Assembly: GCA_963732415.1 (NCBI GenBank)
Contig: CAVSZK010000004.1
Coordinates: 248,001-312,000, forward strand
Length of the DNA stretch: 64,000 nucleotides
Direction of reading: 5' to 3'
From: RPQJ01 sp963732415
Lineage (GTDB): Bacteria; Pseudomonadota; Gammaproteobacteria; Steroidobacterales; Steroidobacteraceae
Shown: piece by piece, positions 46,217 through 55,104 of the stretch
Layout: each line of letters opens with the position of its first letter
Position numbering within the stretch: the stretch's first letter is position 1
Made by a program: the position numbers and the translations under genes
The notes under the pieces: generated by a model
Seen by the model: only the letters and a program-made list of their open reading frames with translations
What the model was told of the DNA's origin: nothing
Database searches by the model: none

Positions 46217-46945
46217 CTACAGCCTGAAGTCCTGTCCGAGATAGACGTCCCGCACCTGGCGGTCGGCAAGGATCTCCTGCGCCGATCCGGCGGCGATCAG
46301 GCTGCCCGCGCTCACGATGTAGGCACGATTGCAGATACCCAGCGTCTCGCGGACGTTGTGGTCGGTGATCAGCACGCCGATGTTGCGCGCACACAAGTGC
46401 CGGATGATGCGCTGGATGTCATCCACGGAGATCGGGTCCACGCCCGCGAACGGTTCGTCGAGCAGGATGAATCGGGGCTCCGCCGCGAGCGCGCGGGCGA
46501 TTTCGACCCGTCGCCGCTCGCCGCCCGACAGGCTCATGCCGATGTTGCCGCGGATGTGCCCGATGTGAAGCTCGTCGAGCAGCGCGTCGAGCGCGGCCTC
46601 GCGCTCCGCATCGTCCTCGAGATCCCTGCGAGCCTCGAGGATCGCGCGAATGTTGTCCTCGACCGAGAGCTTGCGGAACACCGACGCTTCCTGCGGCAGG
46701 TACCCGAGCCCCAGCCGCGCGCGACGGTACATCGGCAGGCGCGTGATCTCGCGGTCGTCGAGGAAGATGCGTCCCTCGTCGCAGGGCACGAGCCCGACGA
46801 TCATGTAGAAAGCGGTGGTCTTGCCAGCACCGTTGGGTCCGAGCAGCCCGACCACCTCGCCGGCGCGGACTTCGAGCGAGAGGTCCGCGACGACCCGGCG
46901 GCTTCGGTAGCGCTTGCCCAGCGATTCGGCGCGCAGCAGGCTCAT
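46217..46945 (-). CDS. lptB: LPS export ABC transporter ATP-binding protein
   Basis: 242-residue ABC ATPase: Walker A LLGPNGAGKTTAFYMIVG, signature MSLSGGERRRVEIARALA, Walker B FILLDEPFAGVDP. It powers LptFG, which extract lipopolysaccharide from the inner membrane; lptF and lptG are not in the window. The start ATG overlaps the lptA stop by four bases (ATGA). Confidence 0.96.
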   Translation of the reverse strand: MSLLRAESLGKRYRSRRVVADLSLEVRAGEVVGLLGPNGAGKTTAFYMIVGLVPCDEGRIFLDDREITRLPMYRRARLGLGYLPQEASVFRKLSVEDNIRAILEARRDLEDDAEREAALDALLDELHIGHIRGNIGMSLSGGERRRVEIARALAAEPRFILLDEPFAGVDPISVDDIQRIIRHLCARNIGVLITDHNVRETLGICNRAYIVSAGSLIAAGSAQEILADRQVRDVYLGQDFRL

Positions 46946-47649
46946 TGCGCTGTATCCGGATTCGTTGCTGGCGGTTCGTCAGCAGCCTTGCCGCCCTTGC
47001 CAGCCTTGCCGTCTTTTCCGGCCTTGTCGTCCTGTGCCTTCGGATTGATCGTGATGCGTACGCCACCCGGGACCGTACCGCCCGGATTCGCCACCACGCG
47101 CTGCTGGCCGACGTCGTACACCAGCGTGTCGCCCTGTATCACGTTGTCGCCGTCGGTGAGCCAGGCCCCGCCCGCGAGGTGCACGGTGCCCTGCTTGAAG
47201 TCGTAGTCGATCGTATCGCTGTGGCCCCTGGCGACCTGCCCGGTGTCCTTGAGTTTCTGCTCGAACTCTGCCGGCGATCCGCGAATCACGGCGCTCGAAA
47301 TTTCCTTGTCGCGGAAGGTCACCACGGCACTCGATGCCGCGAGCTTGCCGTCGGGCACCGTGACGCGCACGTCGCCAGTGAACGTCCACTCCGAGTTCTC
47401 GAAATTCAGCCCGGTGGCGCTCGCCTCGCGTGCCTCGACCTGCATCGGGCCCTGGGTGATCCGCACCTGCTGGAAATGCAGCTTGTTCTGCTTGTAGTCG
47501 AAGTCCGACGACGCTGCCACCAGGTCGATCGGTTCCGTCGTCGGGCGCGGGAGTGTCGGGGTCGCCGCAGCCGCCACGCTCGCGGCGAGGCAGCAAAGGA
47601 TCGTTGCCGCGACACGCTGGTGCGCGGTATCAGGGAATGAAGCGGCCAT
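46942..47649 (-). CDS. lptA: Lipopolysaccharide transport periplasmic protein LptA
   Basis: 235 residues, with signal peptide (ILCCLAASVAAAATPTL) and an OstA/LptA beta-jellyroll domain that bridges LptC and LptD. The C-terminal 30 residues are a repetitive, charged tail (KAGKDGKAGKGGKAADEPP) not seen in enterobacterial LptA. Its start overlaps the lptC end by 20 bases and its stop overlaps lptB. Confidence 0.93.
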   Translation of the reverse strand: MAASFPDTAHQRVAATILCCLAASVAAAATPTLPRPTTEPIDLVAASSDFDYKQNKLHFQQVRITQGPMQVEAREASATGLNFENSEWTFTGDVRVTVPDGKLAASSAVVTFRDKEISSAVIRGSPAEFEQKLKDTGQVARGHSDTIDYDFKQGTVHLAGGAWLTDGDNVIQGDTLVYDVGQQRVVANPGGTVPGGVRITINPKAQDDKAGKDGKAGKGGKAADEPPATNPDTAQ

Positions 47650-48208
47650 TGACGTCGGATTCTAGCCTGAGGGTTCCCGCATTCAACATTGCGCGCAGTC
47701 CCCGCGCATTCAAATCGTGCTTGCCAACTCTAATTGAGACCGGCTCCTCGGTCTTTACGATGCCGTCGTCGATGTCGTAGTCCACTTCTTCCGTGCGGAT
47801 CACGGCGCCGCCGCGGTCTGCGGCACCGGTAATCGTGACATCGCCCGCGAGGGACAGCGACTTGCGGTCCTGCGGCATGTTGCCGGTCAGTGCCGTCAGG
47901 TGCCAGGTCCCGAGGTCCTTCGCCTGGTAGTCGAGCGTGACGTCCTTGAAATCAACGCTCTGGTCGCCCAGGTCCTGTTCGATCTCGCGCGCGTGGACGA
48001 CGAATCGCGGACGCCCGTCCGCGCCCATCTCGGTCATCGTGGCGTCGGTTGCGAAATAACCCCGCGGTGCGGCGGCCGGCTCGCGTTCCACGTCCGACTC
48101 GTCCCACCCGCCGACCAGCCCATAGAGCAGCGCCAGCGCCGCGATGCTGGCCGCCAGCGCGATGACGCGATCGGTCAGGACGCGCGTGCGCTGATGAGGA
48201 GGTCGCAT
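47630..48208 (-). CDS. lptC: LPS export protein LptC
   Basis: 192 residues from the ATG at 48208 (MRPPHQRTRVLTDRV). A single N-terminal membrane helix (IALAASIAALALLYGLVGGW) is followed by an LptC/YrbK beta-jellyroll (RGYFATDATMTEMGADGRPR). It passes LPS from LptBFG to LptA. It overlaps the 3' end of kdsC by 34 bases and the start of lptA by 20. Confidence 0.92.
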   Translation of the reverse strand: MRPPHQRTRVLTDRVIALAASIAALALLYGLVGGWDESDVEREPAAAPRGYFATDATMTEMGADGRPRFVVHAREIEQDLGDQSVDFKDVTLDYQAKDLGTWHLTALTGNMPQDRKSLSLAGDVTITGAADRGGAVIRTEEVDYDIDDGIVKTEEPVSIRVGKHDLNARGLRAMLNAGTLRLESDVNGRFIP

Positions 48209-48669
48209 ATTTCCCGCACCGCGCCACGACCGCCAGTGGCGGACGTGACCCAATGAACCACCGGCCTGAGCGCGTCGTGGGCATCCGCGACCGCGATTGC
48301 CAGGCCGGCGCTTTCCAGCATGGGCAGGTCGGGCGTGTCGTCGCCGACGCAGGCGGTTTCCGCCCGCGTGAGGCGGAGCGTGCTCATCAACGCGGAGAGT
48401 TCGGCTGCCTTGTCACCCACGCCCTGCCGGACGTGCGCGATGCCGAGTTCAGCGGCGCGGCGTGTCACGGCCGCCGAGTCGCGTCCCGAAATGATCGCGA
48501 CAGTCACTCCCGAGCGCTGCAGCGCCACGAGCCCCGAGCCGTCGCGCACGTGGAAGACCTTGAGTTCCTCGCCGCCGGCCGACATGTAAATCCGGCCGTC
48601 GGTGAGGACGCCGTCGACGTCCAGCACCAGCAGCCGGATGTGTCGCGCCCGTTCGCGCAGTTCATCCAC
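48175..48669 (-). CDS. kdsC: 3-deoxy-D-manno-octulosonate-8-phosphate phosphatase
   Basis: 164-residue HAD-superfamily phosphatase that releases KDO from KDO-8-P for LPS. The nucleophile motif is LLVLDVDGVLTDGRIYMSA, the sequence VAIISGRDS is the second HAD motif and ACVGDDTPDLPMLE the metal-binding third. It lies two bases after kdsD and overlaps lptC. Confidence 0.95.
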   Translation of the reverse strand: MDELRERARHIRLLVLDVDGVLTDGRIYMSAGGEELKVFHVRDGSGLVALQRSGVTVAIISGRDSAAVTRRAAELGIAHVRQGVGDKAAELSALMSTLRLTRAETACVGDDTPDLPMLESAGLAIAVADAHDALRPVVHWVTSATGGRGAVREICDLLISARAS

Positions 48670-48671
48670 GG

Positions 48672-49646
48672 CTACATGACCCCGGCGCGCAGCAGGTCAT
48701 GGACATTCAGCGCGCCGACCAGCCTGCCTTCGTCGTCGACTACCGGCAGCGCCGTGATGCGGTGCTCCTCCATCAGTCGCACTGCCTCGGCAGCGAGCAT
48801 GCGCGGCTTCGCGACCTTGCCGCCCGCGGTCATCACTTCCCGCATCCTCGTGGCGTGTACGTCCACCTGGCGGTCGAGCGTGCGGCGCAGGTCGCCGTCG
48901 GTGAAGATGCCGAGTACCTGGCCACTGTCGTCGACGACCGTGGTCATGCCCAGGCCCTTGCGGCTCATCTCCAGCAGGCCGGCGCTGAGCAGCGTCTCGG
49001 GGCCGACCGAGGGCAGCTCGGTTCCGCGGCGCATGACCTCGTCCACATGCATCAGCAGGCGACGGCCGAGGTTGCCCGCAGGGTGCGAGCGCGCGAAGTC
49101 CTGCTCGGTGAACCCGCGCGCCTCGAGCACCGCCACTGCCAGGGCGTCGCCCATCGCGAGCGCCGCGGTGGTGCTTGCGGTCGGTGCCAGGTTGAGCGGA
49201 CAGGCTTCTGCCGGGACGCTCACGTCCAGGGTCACGGTTGCATAGCGTGCGAGCGTCGAGGCCCGGTTGCCGGTGAGCGCGACCAGCGGCACGCCGAGGC
49301 GCTTGATCACCGGCAGGATGGTGATGAGTTCGGCGGTCTCGCCGGAGTTCGACAGCGCGACCACCACGTCGCCGGCCGTGATCATGCCGATGTCGCCGTG
49401 GCTTGCCTCGGCGGGGTGCAGGAAGAACGAAGGACTGCCGGTACTGGCCAGCGTCGCGGCGATCTTGCGCCCGACGTGCCCGGACTTGCCCATGCCCGTC
49501 ACCACCGTCCGGCCCTTGCACTCGAGCAGCAGGCGACAGGCCACTCCGAATTCCTCGCCTAGCCGTTCAGCGAGGGCCGCGACGGCCTCTGCCTCGGTCG
49601 CGAGCACCCGGCGTCCGCGGGCGATGGAAGGATCGGTAGGCTGCAT
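48672..49646 (-). CDS. kdsD: D-arabinose-5-phosphate isomerase
   Basis: 324 residues: an N-terminal SIS sugar-isomerase domain (VTGMGKSGHVGRKIAATLAS; HGDIGMITAGDVVVALSNSG) and two C-terminal CBS motifs (RSHPAGNLGRRLLMHVDEVM; LLEMSRKGLGMTTVVDDSG). It makes the precursor of KDO. First gene of the minus-strand cluster kdsD-kdsC-lptC-lptA-lptB-rpoN-rapZ, divergent from ibaG. Confidence 0.95.
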   Translation of the reverse strand: MQPTDPSIARGRRVLATEAEAVAALAERLGEEFGVACRLLLECKGRTVVTGMGKSGHVGRKIAATLASTGSPSFFLHPAEASHGDIGMITAGDVVVALSNSGETAELITILPVIKRLGVPLVALTGNRASTLARYATVTLDVSVPAEACPLNLAPTASTTAALAMGDALAVAVLEARGFTEQDFARSHPAGNLGRRLLMHVDEVMRRGTELPSVGPETLLSAGLLEMSRKGLGMTTVVDDSGQVLGIFTDGDLRRTLDRQVDVHATRMREVMTAGGKVAKPRMLAAEAVRLMEEHRITALPVVDDEGRLVGALNVHDLLRAGVM

Positions 49647-49768
49647 GCCGCGCAGTGTACTATCCCGGGCCGCAGGATCCCCGTCCGGTACCGGCGCGAC
49701 CGCCCGTTTCCAGCGGTCCGGGCGCCGGCCGGGTTAAACTGGCGTTTTACCCAGCGAGCCCAAATCCC

Positions 49769-50026
49769 ATGACTGCAGATGAGGTGACCCTGTTGATAGA
49801 GGCGGGGCTTCCCGCGGCGCGGGTACAGGTCCTTACCGACGACGACACGCACTTCGAGGCCGTGGTGATTGCCTCGCAGTTCGAGGGCAAGCGGTCGTTG
49901 CAGCGGCACCAGCTCGTGTACGCGGGACTCGGGGAGCGGATGGGGCGGGAGATCCACGCGCTGTCGATCCAGGCCTACACCCCGGCCGAGTGGCAGGCCG
50001 CGGGCGGCGGGGACGGTCCGGGCTGA
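49769..50026 (+). CDS. ibaG: BolA/IbaG family protein
   Basis: 85 residues from the ATG at 49769. The BolA fold shows HFEAVVIASQFEGKRSLQRHQLVYAGLGERM with the helix-turn-helix-like C-terminal part GREIHALSIQAYTPAEW. IbaG-type proteins bind Fe-S clusters with monothiol glutaredoxins. It precedes murA with 17 bases between, the conserved ibaG-murA pair. The Mla phospholipid-transport genes that precede it in E. coli are not present here. Confidence 0.9.
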   Translation: MTADEVTLLIEAGLPAARVQVLTDDDTHFEAVVIASQFEGKRSLQRHQLVYAGLGERMGREIHALSIQAYTPAEWQAAGGGDGPG

Positions 50027-50043
50027 CCTGACGGGAGCAACCC

Positions 50044-51312
50044 TTGGACAAACTCCAGATCCGGGGCGGCGTGCCCCTGTCCGGCGAAGTGCGCATTTCC
50101 GGCGCAAAGAACGCCACGCTGCCCATCCTCGCAGGTGCCCTGCTGGCCGACGGCCCGGTGACGATCGGCAACGTCCCGCACCTGCAGGACGTCACCACGA
50201 TGATCGAATTGCTGGGCCGCATGGGCGCCAGCGTCACCGTGGACGAGCGAATGCGTATCGAGGTCGACCCGCGCACCGTGCGCGAGACCTTCGCGCCCTA
50301 CGACCTGGTGAAGACCATGCGAGCGGCGATCCTGGTGCTGGGCCCGCTGGTGGCACGGCACGGCTCGGCCGACGTGTCCTTGCCCGGCGGCTGCGCGATC
50401 GGTGCGAGGCCGGTCAATATCCACGTTGCGGGGCTGCAGGCCATGGGTGCCGAGGTCCACATCGAGAACGGCTACATCAAGGCCCGCGCCGGCCGCCTGA
50501 AGGGTGCCCGCATCGTGCTCGAGACCGTGACCGTCACGGGTACGGAAAACCTGATGATGGCGGCGTGCCTGGCCGAGGGCCGCACTATCCTCGAGAACGC
50601 CGCTCGCGAACCCGAAATCATCGACCTGGCGCTGTTCCTGAATGCGATGGGCGCGAAGGTGTCCGGGCAGGGCACCGACACCATCTGCATCGACGGCGTG
50701 GAATCGATGCACTCCTGCAGCTACGACGTACTACCGGACCGCATCGAGGCCGGCACCTACCTGGTGGCCGGTGCGATCACAGGTGGTCGTGTCCGCGCCC
50801 GCGGTGCGGTGGCCGGGCACCTCGATGCGGTGCTCGCGAAGCTCGAGGAAGCCGGTGCCGAGGTGATCCGCGGCGAGAACTTCGTCGAGGTGGACATGAA
50901 GGGGCGGCGGCCCCGCTCGGTGGACATCCGCACGGCGCCGCACCCGGGATTCCCGACCGACATGCAGGCCCAGTTCGCGGCGCTCAACACGGTGGCCGAC
51001 GGTGTAGGGACCATCGTCGAGACGATCTTCGAGAACCGCTTCATGCACATGCTGGAAATGCGACGCATGGGCGCCGAAATCCGGCTCGAAGGCAACACCG
51101 CCATCATCCGCGGCGTTCCCAGGCTCACGGCCGCGCCGGTCATGGCCACCGACCTGCGGGCGTCCGCCAGCCTGGTACTGGCCGGCCTGGTCGCCGAGGG
51201 GACGACCGAGGTTGAGCGTATCTACCACATCGATCGTGGCTACGAGTGCATCGAGGAGAAACTGCAGGGGCTGGGGGCGCAGATCCGGCGCGTTGGCCGG
51301 ACCAGGAAATAG
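50044..51312 (+). CDS. murA: UDP-N-acetylglucosamine 1-carboxyvinyltransferase
   Basis: First committed step of peptidoglycan synthesis; 422 residues beginning at TTG (MDKLQIRGGVPLSGEVRISG). K22 (SGAKNATLP) and the catalytic C117 (SLPGGCAIGARPVN) are visible, so the enzyme is of the fosfomycin-sensitive cysteine type. The EPSP-synthase domain repeats run throughout. Confidence 0.96.
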   Translation: MDKLQIRGGVPLSGEVRISGAKNATLPILAGALLADGPVTIGNVPHLQDVTTMIELLGRMGASVTVDERMRIEVDPRTVRETFAPYDLVKTMRAAILVLGPLVARHGSADVSLPGGCAIGARPVNIHVAGLQAMGAEVHIENGYIKARAGRLKGARIVLETVTVTGTENLMMAACLAEGRTILENAAREPEIIDLALFLNAMGAKVSGQGTDTICIDGVESMHSCSYDVLPDRIEAGTYLVAGAITGGRVRARGAVAGHLDAVLAKLEEAGAEVIRGENFVEVDMKGRRPRSVDIRTAPHPGFPTDMQAQFAALNTVADGVGTIVETIFENRFMHMLEMRRMGAEIRLEGNTAIIRGVPRLTAAPVMATDLRASASLVLAGLVAEGTTEVERIYHIDRGYECIEEKLQGLGAQIRRVGRTRK

Positions 51313-51341
51313 GGACCCGGTACCGGCGCTGCGCGATCCGC

Positions 51342-51347
51342 TATAAT
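51342..51347 (+). promoter_or_regulatory. Candidate -10 element upstream of petABC
   Basis: A perfect TATAAT lies 72 bases before petA, in the short gap after murA. No clear -35 was found at the expected distance (GGTACC at 51319-51324), so the promoter, if real, is weak or activator dependent. Confidence 0.4.
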
Positions 51348-51418
51348 TCTCCGCTGCCCATGGCGGTCTCAAGCAGCCCGCCCCGGCAAGCGACAGAATC
51401 TGCCGAGGAGAGTGCTGG

Positions 51419-52009
51419 ATGACCGAAGAAGTCGATACGGGCAGGCGTCACTTCCTGACCGTGGCCACCGTCGCGACCGGTGCCGTTGGCGCCGCGTTCG
51501 TTGCCGTACCTTTCCTGGCCTCCTGGAAGCCGAGTGCCCGCGCCAAGGCGATGGGTGCGCCGGTCGAGGTGGACATCGGCAAGCTCGAGCCGGGCGCCAT
51601 GCTCAAGGTCGAGTGGCGCGGCAAGGCGATTTTCGTCGTGAACCGGACACCGAAGATGCTCGGCGAGATCGAAGGTCACGATGCCCGGCTGCGCGACCCG
51701 GGTTCGAACGAGTCCGAGCAGCCGGCGTTCGCCAAGAACCCCGCCCGAGCGCTCAGGCCCGAGTTCCTGGTGCTGGTGGGCGTGTGCACGCACCTCGGCT
51801 GCGCTCCACTCGACAAGTTCACCCCGGGCGACGTGACGGTGTCCCCCGACTGGCCGGGCGGTTTCTTCTGCCCCTGCCACGGCTCGAAGTTCGACCTGTC
51901 GGGGCGCGTCTTCAAGGACGTTCCGGCACCGACCAACCTGCCGGTGCCGCCGTACCGCTTCCTGAGCGACACGCGCATTCTCATCGGCGCTGAAACGGGG
52001 AATGGATGA
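51419..52009 (+). CDS. petA: Ubiquinol-cytochrome c reductase iron-sulfur (Rieske) subunit
   Basis: 196 residues. An N-terminal twin-arginine-type segment (TGRRHFLTVATVATGAVGA) is the uncleaved membrane anchor. The Rieske [2Fe-2S] ligands are C123/H125 (GVCTHLGC) and C151/H154 (CPCHGSKFD), with the disulfide cysteines C128 and C153. Its end overlaps petB by four bases. Complex III of the aerobic or denitrifying respiratory chain. Confidence 0.96.
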   Translation: MTEEVDTGRRHFLTVATVATGAVGAAFVAVPFLASWKPSARAKAMGAPVEVDIGKLEPGAMLKVEWRGKAIFVVNRTPKMLGEIEGHDARLRDPGSNESEQPAFAKNPARALRPEFLVLVGVCTHLGCAPLDKFTPGDVTVSPDWPGGFFCPCHGSKFDLSGRVFKDVPAPTNLPVPPYRFLSDTRILIGAETGNG

Positions 52010-53271
52010 TGGCCAGCACTAACCATGCCGCCCGCGCAGACGGCGGCCGTCTCGCGGCGCTAGTCGGCTGGATCGACGACCGGTTTCCGTTGACCAAGCT
52101 CTGGAAGGAGCAGGTCGCGGAGTACTACGCACCGAAGAACATGAATTTCTGGTACTACTTCGGCTCGCTCGCGATGCTGGTGCTGGTGATCCAGATCCTG
52201 ACCGGCATCTTCCTGACGATGAACTACAAGCCCTCGGCGACCGAGGCCTTCGGTTCCGTCGAATACATCATGCGCGACGTGAACTGGGGCTGGCTGATCC
52301 GGTACATGCATTCGACCGGCGCCTCGTTCTTCTTCATCGTCGTCTACCTGCACATGTTCCGGGCGTTGCTGTACGGGTCGTACCAGAAACCGCGCGAACT
52401 GCTGTGGATCTTCGGCATGGTGATTTACTTCGCGCTGATGGGCGAGGCGTTCTTTGGTTACCTGCTGCCCTGGGGCAACATGTCCTACTGGGGCGCACAG
52501 GTGATCGTGAGCCTGTTCGGCGCCATTCCCGTCGTCGGCGATTCGCTCATGGAGTGGATCCGCGGCGACTTCTTCATCTCCGACGTCACGCTGAACCGCT
52601 TCTTCGCGCTGCACGTGGCCGCGCTCCCGCTGTTGCTCGTGTTCCTGGTGATCGCGCACCTGATGGCGCTCCACGAGGTCGGCTCGAACAATCCCGACGG
52701 CGTCGAGATCAAGAAGGTCAAGGGGCCGGACGGCATTCCGCTCGACGGCATCGCGTTCCACCCGTACTACACGGTCAAGGACCTGGTCGGCGTCGGCGTG
52801 TTCCTGATCCTGTTCTCCATGGTCATCTTCTTCGCGCCGACGATGGGCGGCTACTTCCTCGAGCACGCGAACTTCGAGCCGGCCAACGCGCTGCAGACGC
52901 CGCCGCACATCGCCCCGGTGTGGTACTTCACGCCGTTCTACGCGATCCTGCGCTCGGTGCCGAACAAGCCGCTCGGCGCTGCGCTGATGGGCGTCGCGGT
53001 GCTGCTGTTCGTGTTCCTGCCCTGGCTCGATCGCAGCAAGGTGAAGTCGATCCGCTACCGCGGGCCGATCTTCAGGTTCTTCATAATCGCCTTCGCGATC
53101 AGTTTCCTGGCGCTCGGCTACCTCGGCATGCAGCCGGCGACCCCTGCCTACACGATGGCGGCGCGGGTGTTCGCGGTGGTTTATTTCTCTTTCTTCCTGT
53201 TGATGCCGTGGTACACGAGCATCGACAAGACCAAGCCCGTGCCCACGAGGGTCACCTACCATGCGCACTAA
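52006..53271 (+). CDS. petB: Ubiquinol-cytochrome c reductase cytochrome b subunit
   Basis: 421 residues, eight to nine membrane helices. The bis-histidine haem ligands are in HSTGASFFFIVVYLHMFR and HVAALPLLLVFLVIAHLMAL. The Qo motif is PVWY (APVWYFTPFYAILRS), the variant common in beta- and gammaproteobacteria in place of PEWY. Overlaps both petA (4 bases) and petC (11 bases). Confidence 0.96.
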   Translation: MMASTNHAARADGGRLAALVGWIDDRFPLTKLWKEQVAEYYAPKNMNFWYYFGSLAMLVLVIQILTGIFLTMNYKPSATEAFGSVEYIMRDVNWGWLIRYMHSTGASFFFIVVYLHMFRALLYGSYQKPRELLWIFGMVIYFALMGEAFFGYLLPWGNMSYWGAQVIVSLFGAIPVVGDSLMEWIRGDFFISDVTLNRFFALHVAALPLLLVFLVIAHLMALHEVGSNNPDGVEIKKVKGPDGIPLDGIAFHPYYTVKDLVGVGVFLILFSMVIFFAPTMGGYFLEHANFEPANALQTPPHIAPVWYFTPFYAILRSVPNKPLGAALMGVAVLLFVFLPWLDRSKVKSIRYRGPIFRFFIIAFAISFLALGYLGMQPATPAYTMAARVFAVVYFSFFLLMPWYTSIDKTKPVPTRVTYHAH

Positions 53272-54001
53272 GCTTCTGGTACTTCTCGCCGCGCTGGTGC
53301 CGGCCGTGGCATTTTCGGCCGGTGGCGAGGTGCCGCTCGATCACGTCAGCGTGGACGTGTCGAACAAGGCGACCCTGCAGCGTGGCGCGCGCAATTTCGT
53401 CAACTACTGTCTCGGCTGCCACTCCGCCAAGTTCGTGCGCTACAACCGCATGGCCGCGGACATCGGCATTTCCGAGCAGCAACTGATCGACAACCTGATG
53501 TTCACCGGCGAGCGGCCTCACGACACGATGCGCATCGGCATCGACCCTGAGCAGGCAAGGCGCTGGTTCGGCGTACTGCCGCCTGACCTCTCGCTGATCG
53601 CGCGCGCGCGCGGCACCAACTATCTCTACACGTTCCTGCGCTCGTTCTACGCCGACCCGTCCAAGGTGAACGGCGTGAACAACATCGTGCTGCCCGGCAC
53701 CGCGATGCCGCACGTGCTTTGGGAACTGCAGGGCGTCCAGCAGGCGGTGTGGGAAGGCCACCCGGACGCGCAGGGCAACGTGCAGAAACAGTTCAAGGAG
53801 TTCGAACTGGCGAAGCCGGGCACCATGAGTCCCGACGAATTCGATTCGTTCGTGCGCGACACGGTCACGTTCCTCGAGTACATCGGCGAGCCGGCAAGGC
53901 TGCAGCGAGAGGCGCTGGGCTTCCCGGTCATAGCCTTCCTGGTCTTCTTCACGCTGCTCGCCTGGGCGCTCAAGAAGGAATACTGGAAGGACGTCAAGTA
54001 A
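53261..54001 (+). CDS. petC: Cytochrome c1
   Basis: 246 residues with signal peptide (LLVLLAALVPAVAFSAGG), one haem-binding motif CLGCH (residues 50-54), the axial methionine probably in PGTAMPHVLWELQG, and a C-terminal membrane anchor (VIAFLVFFTLLAWALKK). Third subunit of complex III; the order petABC-sspA-sspB is conserved in many proteobacteria. Confidence 0.95.
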   Translation: MRTKLLVLLAALVPAVAFSAGGEVPLDHVSVDVSNKATLQRGARNFVNYCLGCHSAKFVRYNRMAADIGISEQQLIDNLMFTGERPHDTMRIGIDPEQARRWFGVLPPDLSLIARARGTNYLYTFLRSFYADPSKVNGVNNIVLPGTAMPHVLWELQGVQQAVWEGHPDAQGNVQKQFKEFELAKPGTMSPDEFDSFVRDTVTFLEYIGEPARLQREALGFPVIAFLVFFTLLAWALKKEYWKDVK

Positions 54002-54026
54002 GCAGGGTGGGGCGCCCTGACGCGCC

Positions 54027-54626
54027 ATGATGACGCTGTTCTCCCGCGGGGATGATCCGCGCAGCCACCGCGTCCGGATCGTCACGGCCGCCAAGGGTCT
54101 CGAGACCCGGATCGTCGAGGTCGATCCGTCCCGGCCGCCCGAGGACCTGATCGACCTGAATCCGTACCAGGCCGTGCCGACGCTGGTGGACCGCGATCTC
54201 GTGATCTACGAGGCTGGCATCATCTGCGAGTACCTGGACGAGCGATTCCCGGCACCGGCCCTGTCCCCGGTCGATCCGGCCGGGCGTGCGCAGGCGCGGG
54301 TCGCGTTGCACAGGATCGAACTAGACTGGTACTCGCTGGTCCCGGAACTCGAGTCGGCGGAGCGCCGCGACCAGCAAAGGGCCAGGCGGCGGTTGCAGGA
54401 GAGCATCGTTGCGGCGGAGCCGCTGTTCCGCATCAAGGCCTGGTTCCTGTCCGATCACTTCTCGCAACTCGACGCGGCGATCGCGCCGATGCTCTGGCGC
54501 CTGTCGCGCTGGGGCATGGAGCTGCCTGATGCCGCACAGGCGGTCGAACGCTACGCCAGGCGCGTCTTTTCCCATCCTGCATTCGGTGCGAGCCTGAGCG
54601 AGGCCGAGCGGGAGATGAGGACTTGA
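54027..54626 (+). CDS. sspA: Stringent starvation protein A (glutathione S-transferase-like)
   Basis: 199 residues with a GST fold: an N-terminal thioredoxin-like domain (MMTLFSRGDDPRSHRVRIVT; NPYQAVPTLVDRDLVIYEAG) and a helical C-terminal domain. It binds RNA polymerase in enterobacteria and helps in stationary phase. The stop overlaps the sspB start by four bases. Confidence 0.93.
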   Translation: MMTLFSRGDDPRSHRVRIVTAAKGLETRIVEVDPSRPPEDLIDLNPYQAVPTLVDRDLVIYEAGIICEYLDERFPAPALSPVDPAGRAQARVALHRIELDWYSLVPELESAERRDQQRARRRLQESIVAAEPLFRIKAWFLSDHFSQLDAAIAPMLWRLSRWGMELPDAAQAVERYARRVFSHPAFGASLSEAEREMRT

Positions 54627-55033
54627 AGTCGCGCCGGCCCTACCTGCTTCGTGCCATCCACGAGTGGATCTGCGACAGTGACTGCACGCCCCACATCGTC
54701 GTCGACGCCGCGGCGTCCGGTGTTGACGTGCCCCGGCAATACATCCGCGACGGCAAGATCGTCCTGAACGTCAGCTGGACAGCGACGGCGCAGCTGGTGA
54801 TCGGCAACGAGGAGCTCAGCTTCAGCGGCCGTTTCGGTGGCGCCAGCATGCTTGTGCGGGTCCCGGTGGAGGCGGTGCTCGCGATCTACGCCCGGGAAAC
54901 GGGCCAGGGAATGATCTTCGCAGACGAGGACGGCGGGCCGAAGCCTCCCGGTGGTCAGCCGCCCGAGAGCACGCCGACCGAGCCTCCGCCGAAGCCTGCT
55001 GGTTCCCGGCCAAGGCTGAAGGTCGTCAAGTAG
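54623..55033 (+). CDS. sspB: ClpXP protease specificity-enhancing factor SspB
   Basis: 136 residues. The N-terminal domain (RRPYLLRAIHEWICDSDCTP) binds ssrA-tagged proteins, and the flexible tail with a Lys/Pro-rich end (PKPAGSRPRLKVVK) matches the ClpX-binding peptide of SspB. Translation starts at a TTG within the sspA stop. Confidence 0.93.
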   Translation: MKSRRPYLLRAIHEWICDSDCTPHIVVDAAASGVDVPRQYIRDGKIVLNVSWTATAQLVIGNEELSFSGRFGGASMLVRVPVEAVLAIYARETGQGMIFADEDGGPKPPGGQPPESTPTEPPPKPAGSRPRLKVVK

Positions 55034-55051
55034 GCAGCGGTCACGGGGGTA

Positions 55052-55079
55052 CCGCGACTACGCATCCAGGTAGTCGCGG
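55052..55079. other. Stem-loop between convergent sspB and yraN
   Basis: Perfect 10-base arms CCGCGACTAC ... GTAGTCGCGG around an eight-base loop. It has no T tract, so it may be a mRNA end-stabiliser rather than a classical terminator. Confidence 0.4.
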
Positions 55080-55104
55080 GCGATGAACCACTTCGTGACC
55101 CGTA

